Positions 56,401 to 64,000 of a stretch of DNA of 64,000 nucleotides are shown here, in pieces. The notes under the pieces were generated by a model. The model made no database searches, was not told the DNA's origin, and was given only the letters and a program-made list of their open reading frames with translations. The stretch covers positions 34,187,848 to 34,251,847 of the forward strand of contig OZ020268.1 of NCBI GenBank assembly GCA_963971225.1, written 5' to 3'. Position 1 is the stretch's first letter, and each line of letters begins with the position of its first letter. The stretch is from Melieria omissa (Eukaryota > Arthropoda > Insecta > Diptera > Ulidiidae). The position numbers and the translations under genes are program-made.

Positions 56401-59212
56401 TGTGCAATTAGCCGCAGACAATGAACTTTTCCATTGCACTTGAGGAAGTTTTAAAATCGTGTGAAAAAATTGGGGTTTTGTTATTACTGCAAAAGTTGGT
56501 TTTAAGCTGAACCGATGCTTTGTTTGACAGTTCTAAATGTGGTCGGTTCCTTTCGGATGGAGCACATACTATAAAATGATCTTTTAGTATTTATTGTTAT
56601 TAGATTTTGTAACAAAATTTCAGTTAAATGTTTGATTAACATTTATCTTTATATGATTAAATAAAAAAGCAGCGAAACGAGGCCCCTTTTCCAAGTATAA
56701 GATATATTTATAAATATTGTAGAAATTTTTGTAGAATAGTTTTATGTCGGAGTATTTTTTTTCAATAATTCTGCGTAAAATCAACAATTTTAAGAGTCCA
56801 ATTCCAATTCATTCCTAAATAAATCTCTATATCCAATTTTTGATAATTTTCTTGCAACTAGATTTAGTTATCCTTAACCACTTGAAGTTCGTAGATAAAG
56901 TTGGTTATACAATATTAACTCAACTAAAAAAATTGTATAATAGTTTTATGTCGGAGTATTTTTTTTCCAATAGTTCTGCGCCATTTTCTTTCTAAAGATC
57001 AACAATTTTAAGAGTCCAATTCCAATTCATTTCTAAATAAATCTATATATCCAATTTTCAATAATGTTCTTTTTGCTAGATTTAGTTATCCTTAAGGGGT
57101 TATATACCTTTTTGTGGCTCAAAAATCGAAAAAAATTTTTATGACTTATTTTTGAAGTACATATTTTTAACAATTTTTCTGCAAAATTTCATCGAGATCG
57201 GGCCACTAGAACCTAAGATACGGCCGTTCATAGCGCGCAGTTTCCGGAACTCAAGTATTCAACTCAAACTTTAAACGTGATTTTCTCCAAATGATGTTTT
57301 TTGAAAAATGCCATCGCGGTGAGCTCGATATCCCGCTAAACACTGCATCAATCAATTTGAAATTTTGAGGGATTGTTTGTACAAACAGTAGCTAATTCGT
57401 GAACGAAGGAATTTTTTTTTCGACAAATTCTTCTATTTTTTTTGGCAAAAAACTCAATTTGTCGACCTTAAAAAATCGACATTTTTGGAAAAAATAGCAC
57501 TGTAACTGTAAAAATTTTTTTTTTGTAAAATCCTTCGTTCACGAACAAGACAACACTGTGTACTATTTGTGGTTTTTTTTTGTTTTTTTTTTCGCTGAGC
57601 CGTTACCTCGATTTCATGCTCACCGTCAACCACTGCTAACAAAAGGACTTCTGCGGCAAGGACTGTAACTTCCCCAATTTTTCGAATTTTCGCTTGAAAT
57701 TTTATACAAATTCACATAAGGACATGTACTTTTATAAACTTTGTATTGCATTTGAATAAAGCTATGGTAACATGCTTTAAAAAAAAAATTAAAACACTGT
57801 ATTTCCCTACAGAAAAAGGTATATAACCCCTTAACCACTTGAAGTTCATAGATAAAGTTGGTAATAAAATATTAACTCAACTAAAAAAATAAAATTGTTA
57901 AATTCTCTTGGAGCATTTTGCATTCTCAACTACAGTGTGTTCAATTTGTTAATATGTTGTGTACAAAATGAAATAATCAACTTCATTTTAGACTCAGCTC
58001 AATTTTCTTTCATTTCATGTTTCAAATGCAACTTTGTGCATATTTTTCAAATTGTTTAACACAGCCAATTAATTTGCCAATTCACTGTTGTGGTTCCAAT
58101 TATTGTTTTGTGTATGTGTGTGTGTGTGTGTGTCAAGAGTATTTGTGTATCTTTGGCAAGTTAGTATGAAAAATTCAGCATTTCTTCACATGTGACCACT
58201 AATTCGGGCTCTGAGCGCGTCTGAACGCTTCGTCGGGCACAAAGATCGAGTCCACCGCGGTGACCTGTGCTTCACCACTGCCAACGTTGTAAACATCTGC
58301 TGACTTATTGTCATCCACACTGTCATCACTGGCATCATTGTCAATGTCACCATTACCAGCCGTTCTGCGATTGCCTTGACTCAAGGTCGGATTGAGTGCT
58401 GTGCCCAGCACTGCTGGGCCAAGTCCCATCAGTATTTTATTTGCTACGCGATTTATTTGCTCATCAATTTGCTGCGGGATGGGATGAATATTTGGCATAA
58501 GAGTGAATTGACGGCTCGAAAGCACTAAACCTACTACTGTGTAGTGCAGCGGTGAGGGCGAACGGGCATAATTTTGTTGCACTGTGCGTTCATCCAATTG
58601 AGTGGAGGTATTTTGCTTAATTAGTTCGATTGCATGCTATATAGTTATATAATATCCGTTGAAGGCGCAGTGACGTATTGCACACCTCAATTTCTGTCAC
58701 CGCAAACAAAACATTCATTCTTAGCAGCACAGCAGAACAGGGGGTGGGGGCGAGGGTACATGCTTTACTGGGGGTAAATTATAATTTCAAACTAATCGCA
58801 CGTGACCGTCACTAGGCGCATCAATTACCCGCTGACAGCGTCACACACGTCATGCAACTGGGAGATGCTGTCTGCCTGCCACTGTAAAACAACTCTCGCT
58901 GGCCAACTTACTATGCGCAACGCATTTGCGGCAACGCTTCTGTATGAACTTCAATACTTAGCCATAAATTATAAAGGTGTGTTGTTGGCTTTGGCGCTTC
59001 CCATCAATCTGTCTGTTTGACGCCGCGAAAACAACACAGTGGGTGCGTACAAATATGCGTGCAGGCGTGATAGCTTTTTATGCAAACTGCAAGGCTTGAC
59101 ATACCTTCGTTATATCGGGAAACAGTTCACGCAAAAGCCCAATCGTTCGTTTGTTTCTATCCGCAATCATTTGTTCCTCATCCTTGGAGCCCAGTGTTAG
59201 AACGTCCAGTTC
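47450..59212 (-). CDS. Unrecognised multi-exon gene with repeated exons, 5'-partial
   Basis: Function unknown. Exons in transcript order: 59212-59105 (36 codons, contains ADRNKRTIGLLRELFPDITK), 58471-58265 or through to a stop at 58199, 56248-55919, 53415-53121 (optional), 50733-50351, 50150-50027, 47792-47598 and 47515-47450 (stop). Phases agree for the chain without the 53415 exon (0,0,0,2,0,0). The C-terminal part is the most protein-like: SFGGAGLAGG (Gly-rich), NFLFDIVR, IPGPVTRLVVLANRGLANLI, QDLIL and FVNFKAKLITALI. Two NKR dibasic-type sites (ADRNKR, DDRNKR) could be processing sites. The middle is acidic and Ser-rich. No start codon or signal peptide exon was found before 64000. It resembles insect-specific secreted or structural proteins but I recognise no family. 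Confidence 0.7.
48150..48700. repeat. Diverged tandem units, about 240 bp, in an intron of the unrecognised gene
   Basis: The block ACTTAGTACGAACCTACCATTTGTTCAT with TTCGACAGAGAGAATGGGGCGAG recurs near 48158-48215 and 48397-48450, with a partial third unit near 48665. Each is followed by GGGGCGTGGCA(C/T)..GCCCAT and an AATATCT block. It looks like a short satellite or minisatellite array, with period about 240. Confidence 0.65.
49191..49721. mobile_element. TTAA-flanked MITE (piggyBac-like), copy C
   Basis: TTAA at 49191-49194 and 49718-49721 bounds a 523-bp AT-rich element. Inverted ends are CCCTTTCGA and TCGAAAGGG. It lies in an intron of the unrecognised gene. Confidence 0.75.
51911..52244. 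mobile_element. MITE with 22-bp inverted ends and a 9-bp target duplication
   Basis: ATTGCGGCT at 51911-51919 and 52236-52244 flanks a 316-bp element (51920-52235). Its ends CAAGGCGAATTAATACAGG and the complement of CAAGGCGAATTCATACAGG match over 22 bp with one difference. A second shared block, TAGATTGTCAAAAT, lies further inside both arms. A 9-bp duplication is typical of Mutator-like elements. It carries a nested TTAA MITE at 52022-52112. Confidence 0.85.
52022..52112. mobile_element. TTAA-flanked MITE (piggyBac-like), copy D, nested
   Basis: TTAA at 52022-52025 and 52109-52112 encloses only 83 bp with ends CCCTTTC and GAAAGGG. It sits inside the 316-bp element at 51920-52235, so it is the later insertion. 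Confidence 0.75.
52245..52345 (-). CDS. Possible exon of the unrecognised gene, disrupted by the 52-kb MITE
   Basis: On the minus strand, acceptors at CAACAG or TTGCAG near 52335-52350 open a frame with CYILKGLPASSAAANNKSG and then KPQS. Removing the MITE and one target copy would continue it into RFDADWSGK at about 51911-51885, reminiscent of the SFDADF motif of the repeated exons. A GC-type donor (TCAG/GCAAGT) follows. With the MITE in place the frame enters the element and stops. Weak evidence: no phase-compatible exit to the next exon was found. Confidence 0.25.
53071..53415 (-). CDS. Repeated exon 3 of the unrecognised gene
   Basis: Acceptor TTGTAG/CAA, phase 0. It starts QVDDQVNRIISKLLRTLGPT and continues with SFDADFDDDD, a Ser run and TRVSIELPTFSPDDDDD, closely parallel to exon 2. 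The GTGAGT donor here is in phase 1 (after AAAT). Joined to the exon at 50733, that would create a TAG at once. Unspliced, the frame ends ARSVEELSLLQQQ at 53071. It may therefore be a terminal alternative exon. Confidence 0.6.
   Translation of the reverse strand, partial: QVDDQVNRIISKLLRTLGPTILRTAVQGNTANRARTSFDADFDDDDSTSSSSSSSEMSSSSSTGGSTRVSIELPTFSPDDDDDNEVGDKASSTTEATKCECARSVEELSLLQQQ
54155..54645. mobile_element. Non-autonomous repeat with CACTG..ACAACA..TAACAAGG ends, copy 1
   Basis: The left end (AACACTGAACAACA, A-rich, TAACAAGG) is complemented at about 54602-54640 (CCTTGTTATTT..TGTTGTACAGTGTTA). The interior contains CGGCGTTTT, GGCATACGAAAACCATGTAAC and TTTTAACCCTGTAGCTC blocks shared with the copy at 60.9 kb. 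No coding capacity. Confidence 0.7.
55193..56248 (-). CDS. Read-through form of repeated exon 2 with a Thr/Ser-rich tail
   Basis: If the donor at 55919 is skipped, the frame stays open for 352 codons in all and ends at a TGA or TAA near 55193. The added 240 residues are mucin-like (long Thr/Ser/Ala/Pro stretches), then a Gln run, then an ordered-looking segment with DETQLVALVENINRLLNSTN. An open frame this long in repetitive codon-like DNA could be accidental. The ordered segment near the end argues for an alternative C-terminus. Confidence 0.4.
   Translation of the reverse strand, partial: QIDEIVNRIIAQVIRVAGPSLLPALLGNNRPTTERSNFDADFDDDDEDGDDSAASSNDLNTNSVSAGSSGGDGTRVSINLPTFAPEDDDDDASTSAATTKTAAATATANKVSASSSASAPATATPSATAISSSTTTTTAPTTSASSSSSSTTTTTTSATTIVQPPPSSPSTTISSILIIPTTPRAISTTGTASTTTTSRATTALSSSTTPIIITTTTTPPITTTPSIITIPTVATPTTTTTTASAITDSTVAITEINSLNVAQPQPEQQQQQQQQEQQTSVAVDVDETQLVALVENINRLLNSTNYFITTRNNITTPTDTTTTTTTVTTSTPLPPTTSTTAKITKLLPVYD
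55919..56248 (-). CDS. Repeated exon 2 of the unrecognised gene
   Basis: Acceptor TTTGTAG/CAA and a strong donor AATAAA/GTGAGT; 110 codons, phase 0 at both ends. It starts QIDEIVNRIIAQVIRVAGPS, followed by NFDADFDDDDEDGDD and TRVSINLPTFAPEDDDDD. This is the best supported of the three related exons and the one whose exit phase fits the next exon (50733). Confidence 0.72.
56731..57889. repeat. 203-bp tandem duplication, second copy split by a transposon
   Basis: 56731-56933 and 56934-57095 plus 57831-57889 are two copies of one unit (TTTTATGTCGGAGTATT..., CAATTTTAAGAGTCCAATTC..., TTAACCACTTGAAGTTC...). The second is interrupted at its TTAA by the element at 57096-57830. Confidence 0.85.
57092..57834. 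mobile_element. 735-bp TTAA-inserted element with GGGGTTATATACC ends
   Basis: TTAA (57092-57095 and 57831-57834) encloses an element with inverted ends GGGGTTATATACCTTTTT and its complement. The first copy of the local tandem unit keeps the empty site CCTTAACCAC at about 56871-56880, which proves the TTAA duplication. No transposase frame; the interior is A/T homopolymer-rich. Confidence 0.9.
58109..58133. repeat. GT microsatellite
   Basis: An alternating TG tract of about 25 bp in the 3' part of an intron of the unrecognised gene. A similar GT tract sits at 28977-28996 next to the donor of kinase exon 5b. Confidence 0.85.
58199..58471 (-). CDS. Repeated exon 1 of the unrecognised gene
   Basis: Acceptor CCGCAG/CAA, phase 0. 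It starts QIDEQINRVANKILMGLGPA, the first of three related exon beginnings. A weak donor (CAG/GTCACC at 58265) would continue in phase 0. Without splicing, the frame runs through VDSIFVPDEAFRRAQSPN to TAG at 58199-58201. It may be internal or terminal. Confidence 0.6.
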   Translation of the reverse strand, partial: QIDEQINRVANKILMGLGPAVLGTALNPTLSQGNRRTAGNGDIDNDASDDSVDDNKSADVYNVGSGEAQVTAVDSIFVPDEAFRRAQSPN

Positions 59213-60283
59213 CTGAAAATTTAAATTTAAAATTTTAAAATTTTATTTTTAAATTTAAAATTTAATGAGTTTAAAACGAAGTCATTGCAAAGAAATTTCA
59301 TGCCTTAAAAAATAAACAATTTTTTATCTTATTTTTTTAACCTAATTAAATGCAAATAAATTGCAGGCTTTTAGAAAGACGGAACTGAATCCTCAATGAT
59401 GGTGTTTACCCTCTGTCAGTCATGCGCGCACACGCTCTCTGACACTTGAATTCTGCTTTGTGCTGTCTGACGCATCTGGCGCCCGTTTTCATTTGACTTC
59501 TTCAGTTACTCCATTTAAAAGTGGGCAAAGTGAAAGTGTGGATTTGGTAATGCCAGCAATTGCGATTTTTGTTTTTGCCCACAACTACACACATACACAA
59601 TCCAACTACCAACCACAAAAATAGCCACAAAAAAGCCAAATTGAGGTTATGCAATTTTATCTCGGCATTTCAATGAACCCGTAAAACCCATAGTTCGCAT
59701 CGTGAGCTGCAATGCTGACTCATAGTCATTGACACCAACAAGTACGAGAGCACATTATGTAAATGTGTAATGTACGAAAACAACTAACGAGCCTCCCAGT
59801 GGCGCACATGGGATTTCATTTTGAAGGGGGATTGCATGCAACTTTTGAGCTCAATGCCATTTTTCACTTCAATTTCAATTTTTCTATTTGAGGGGTTTAA
59901 ATGCCCCCTGTGTGCGCCACTCTAGCTGCCTAATGCACTCGATTGAGCAAACATTTAACAATAATCCAATTCGAATGGTCCGCCAAAGCGGGCGTTCAGC
60001 TATGTCTATGATAAGTGTAAATTTTTCACCTGATTTGAGAGTCAACGACACTTTGGCAATTGGAAGTGTCAACCTGATTTTGAATTCATGTCAGTTTTAT
60101 GGCTGATAATTGCGCACATAGCTGTTTGGTGGGAATATTTGCAAATATTTCAATTAATTGCACAAAATTAGTGCAGCTTTTATCTGTGATGTGATTGCAC
60201 ATATAACATTTGCACTTCCTTTGGTACGCTCGATCTGTGGTTGTTAGCTAAATGTTTGCGTTGGGCATTTTCTGTTTACTCGT

Positions 60284-60421
60284 AGTGTGATGCGATTCAG
60301 TCATTGGGGGGAAGTTCGTGGAAGTTTAAGCAGTTTGTGTGGTGGACTTTCAAGTGTGATGCGATTCAGTCATTGGGGGGAAGTTCGTGGAAGTTTAAGC
60401 AGTTTGTGTGGTGGACTTTCA
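60284..60421. repeat. Perfect 69-bp tandem duplication
   Basis: 60284-60352 and 60353-60421 are identical over 69 bp (both start AGTGTGATGCGATTCAGTCA). Perfect identity in noncoding sequence suggests a recent event or an assembly artefact. Confidence 0.92.
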
Positions 60422-60899
60422 AGTGAGAGTATATCACAAGATTTAGAGAGTATATCACATTTTTAAGTGCAAACATTTTAAAATGACTTGAAGAAAATGT
60501 AGCCAATACAAAATGAGCTCTGGTTAGTGCTTTGGTGTGTAAAGTTGAGACATAATGTTATGAAAGTTTTGTGAAATGCCCTTTTGAAAAGTTTTCAAGT
60601 TCATCCTGGTAGATGTAATTCTGGCAAAACAATACAATGACAATGAAAAGTTACACCCAGGTTTTTCATGGGTCCATCGGAGTTTTAAAAAAACATTAAA
60701 AATGCATGGATTGTGTTCGGCGCTGGATACCAAGAAGGTTTTGGGGTTTCAAACCTCCCAATAATTGCCCTGTGACCGCCAGTGATTGTATATAACTGAG
60801 CTGCACTGTCAGTTCGATGACGAAACTGCGGCATAGCTTTCGAAGCGTAAGTTCTGAGCTTTCATACAAAAAATACAAAGGAAGAGATTTTGATAATTC

Positions 60900-61265
60900 T
60901 ATAACACTGTACAACACAAAAAAAAAACAACAAGGGCCAAAAAAAAATATATGTGTAACGGCGTTTTCAAAATTTACGTCTGAATTCTGTTTTAGGGGGT
61001 TCAACGTTTTCCCCTTTTTTGCACATTCTTATGGTGAATCGGCATACGAAAACCATGTAACATCACATTTTTGGTATATGATGTCTTCAGCAATTTTATG
61101 TAAAATACTACGAAGAACAATTTTGTGGAGCATTTTAACCCTGTAGCTCTTATTTATATGGGTCAATTTGACCCTATTTTTCTAAAATGCCAAAAATGTC
61201 CTATGAAACAGGATTTTTTAAGGACAAAATGTACCACGAAAATATTCGCCATAAAATTCGACCAT
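60900..61265. mobile_element. Non-autonomous repeat, copy 2, right end missing
   Basis: Starts TAACACTGTACAACAC and parallels 54160-54530 in the same orientation with roughly 85-90 percent identity by eye. It lacks the right inverted end and diverges after about 61260. Confidence 0.65.
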
Positions 61266-64000
61266 AGGTCTCTGAATACATCAAAGCTCAGAAATTTACT
61301 TTAACGCCAGAATTAAGCCAAAACTGAAAATGTGTTTAAGTGTTTATTTCGTACTTACATCTGGAAAATCTCAATTAAAGTCGGAAAATATGAAGAAAAA
61401 ACGCATAATTTTTAAATAAGTTGAGAAGTTATTTCATTGGGAGGCCTCAAGAAAATAAAAAAGTTATAATGACGCCACTTAGGCTAAAAAATCGCAATGA
61501 ATGCAAGTGTTCAATTTTCTTCGTCTTCATCCTAATTGGTTTCGCAATGTTTGCATGTGAAATACGAACGTATTTTTACATTGGCGCACTTCAAGTAAAA
61601 TGACATAAATTACTTTATTTTAATAAATCCGGCCGTAGAAAAAACAGATGGCTCATAGCCCAATCACGATGCCATTTTGAAAACTTTAAAAATAATGACA
61701 CTTTCAATCATATTTCAATATTAATAAATGTTGGATCTTAAAATCGAATCAAATCCCTAAATAAATATGTATTGCATTTACATTTTTTGGAATAAATTCA
61801 GTCACTTGGATAGCACTTTAAAAAAAGTAAACATGTTTTCGCAGTCGATTTTCAAATACGATGTCTGTAGCTGCCTCAAGTAATACGTGTCTAAACATCG
61901 GTGTAACCACAAAAGCAGAGCCATATCAAAAGACAAACTTGACAGTTAAAATATTGGCGATATGTCAATTAGCCTCCTGGTTCACAACCCAGCCCTTTCC
62001 CAATTTTATGCTGAAGAAGTGATTATAGACCTCATTGTTTCGTATACATTTCAGTTCTAATGTGTTTTCAGTATCTTCTAACTAGATGCGCATAGTTAAA
62101 ACGATTCATTCCATAGTTAAAACGATTCACAAATTCTTGAATTCTCGACTATTTGGCTAAAAAAAAATATACTATATGTAAGATAATTGCTTTTGAAATT
62201 GTTTACCTCGAAAATCAGCATAGCTAAAGGGCATCATTAGTCACGAAAAGTTCCCTACTCAAGATAACAGACAATTTTCGAGGCAAATACAGAGATGCAC
62301 ACGCCAACGAAAATAATAGACAGGCACTAACAATGGTTCGGTGCAGTGACGACAAGTAGTTGTCAAAGCAATTTAAAAAAATTATGATGCTCGCATATGG
62401 AGTGTTAACACGCGAACGCAAATGATGAACGTCTCAAAATTGAAATTAACATTTAAGTGAAACATTAGAAAGTGTTAGCGTGATTACGTTGGCATGGTCA
62501 AAGGTATTCATGGCGTCAGTGCGACATCAGACGTCAACTGGCGCAGTTTAAAGCAAGCAAGCGAAGTGTCGACAATTCAGCAATGGAATTGTCACGACAA
62601 ATTAACACCCGACATATTTGTTAGTGGGAATTTTTTTGTTTGGTGTCTCTGGCACTCACTGTGAGTGTGTGAAAAGCAGGAAGAAAGATTTAGCTGACTG
62701 CGCGTTGAAATTTGCAGTTTTCAGGAGGAGTGAAGTTGAAATATGAAACAAAATGCAGTTTAGGATTTAAAATTTCACATTATTGTATAACCACATAGTA
62801 CAACAACAAGTTTTTAGTTTTTTTCCGAATTAATAGCGAATGCTTAAGGATCGAATTGAAAGAAGTGAAGCAGGAGTCAACTCAAAATTTTAAGAACTGG
62901 TAGTGCAACCGCAACTGAACTGAATGCAGCGATTTGTCTGCCCAGTGATACTATTCGAAAAAAATGCCTATAATGTAAATAGGTGAATAACACTATTCAA
63001 CAAAAATTGGTCAATCCCGTGCACCTAAAAACAAAAGTATTTTCTAGACTGACTTTGGGCCACGAAATACGTAACTGAAAATCCAAAAATTTTTTTAAGA
63101 AGTGTTTTCGGAAAATCTTTGAAAAACTTTGATCTTAGATTTCAAAACCAAAAAAGATAATTAATTTTATCTATAAAACAATCATTCGAAAATTTATGAT
63201 TTTTGAAAATGGTCGAAAAATTCACTTTTTTACAACTTTCACCGTCAGTAACTTCCCCAAATCTCATCTGATTTGGACAATATGTATATTGGAAAGGCTA
63301 AGGTATTATCTTCTGACCGACGGACAGTTTGTGCTAGTCGGATGATTCGTTTACGAGATATATGCTCACAACTGAAACAACAGGGAAAAAACTGGGTTTT
63401 CGAAGATTTTTCAAATACTTTTCTTAAACAATTTTTTGATTTTCGGTTTCGTGTTCAGCGGTCTAAAGTTTGTCTAAAAAACAATTTTATGTTTAGGTGC
63501 ATTTTTCGTGTCAAGTAGTTTAATTGGTGAAAGATTTTGAGGTCAGAATTCGAATGTTTACATAAAAATAGACTTGAAAAGGCAGTTAATCCATTTTGTA
63601 TTTATTGAAGGTGAATTAAGTTTAAAGTACTTTTGGAAAATTGTTTTTTTTTTAACTGATCAACTTGCATTCCGTCGACGATGAATTCCCAATGGTTAAG
63701 ACCACTTTCGGCATAAGGAGTTGTGGAATCATGTTCCCAACATATTTTTGAAGTGTCAAAACGTCGGGAATAGTTATGTTTTTCACTTTTTACTTAGTGC
63801 CCTCTCAATGCATAGGAATCCCAACGAAAATCAAGTAACAGGTCATGTCATCAAATGACAAACAAATTTTGCAAGAATACAATTTTGATTGATTGAATGG
63901 GTGAATTACTTAACACTAGAAAGATCGCAAGTTTTCCGTTCTTACAAAGATTACATATTATATCCGCTGATATCTCGAAAAGTACACGTCGGATTTGGCT

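Larger units (their letters stand above)
59213..64000. other. Upstream/intronic sequence of the unrecognised gene
   Basis: No coding exon could be supported in 4.8 kb. The first visible exon of the minus-strand gene starts at 59212 with a CAG acceptor, so its upstream exons (start codon, any signal peptide) should lie here or beyond 64000. A five-codon ATG-to-donor stretch at 62210-62224 was considered and not accepted. Repeats at 60284-60421 and 60900-61265 are listed separately. Confidence 0.5.

Noticed and set aside
55335..56411. 358-aa plus-strand Val-rich frame
   Set aside because: Complement of the Thr/Ser-rich and acidic minus-strand exon; composition alone explains the open frame.
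62210..62224. ATG plus four codons before a GTAAAC donor (minus), a possible first exon of the 47-59 kb gene
   Set aside because: Phase fits (0), but MLIFE is too short to be convincing and gives no signal peptide; left unannotated.

Overview
The window looks like nuclear DNA of a higher (brachyceran) fly. Introns and spacers are AT-rich, splice sites follow GT-AG, and the protein-coding genes have clear metazoan or dipteran counterparts. Transposon remnants of several insect families are dense. Strongly fly-specific features are a ZAD zinc-finger gene and a paraxis-type bHLH. A non-drosophilid fly such as a tephritid is plausible, but that is inference.

Layout, left to right: (1) 601-11306 (+), nucleoporin Nup153 without its first exon; a second open frame of 319 codons overlaps its last exon and 3' end (11222-12178). 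(2) 15672-17618 (+), CCT2, the beta subunit of the TCP-1/CCT chaperonin, complete in three coding exons. (3) 18789-32026 (-), the phosphorylase kinase alpha regulatory subunit, about 1258 aa, assembled here from 13 coding exons plus one mutually exclusive alternative exon and one candidate 30-nt microexon. Its introns hold a piggyBac remnant split by a mariner-like element, a Tc1-like element and a pogo-like MITE. (4) 32620-34873 (+), a ZAD/C2H2 zinc-finger gene, head-to-head with the kinase gene. (5) 35363-35964 (-), a compact paraxis/scleraxis-type bHLH gene of 129 aa. (6) 37063-42494 (-), a near-complete LOA-like LINE bounded by a 12-bp target duplication, followed by a degenerate relative in the opposite orientation (about 42890-43802). 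(7) 43.8-46 kb, a nest of MITEs and tandem repeats. (8) 47450-59212 (-), an unrecognised gene with three related tandem exons, acidic/Ser-rich segments and a large Thr-rich read-through frame; its 5' end is not found. (9) 59.2-64 kb, no supported coding exon.

The genes are ordinary and mostly unrelated to each other: a nuclear pore component, a cytosolic chaperonin subunit, a glycogenolysis regulator and two transcription factors. The observations most worth a second look are the paired exons 5a/5b of the kinase gene, the dual open frame at the Nup153 3' end, the repeated-exon architecture of the 47-59 kb gene, and several transposon insertions whose pre-insertion site is preserved in a duplicated copy nearby. 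No operons, CRISPR arrays, rRNAs or convincing tRNAs were seen.
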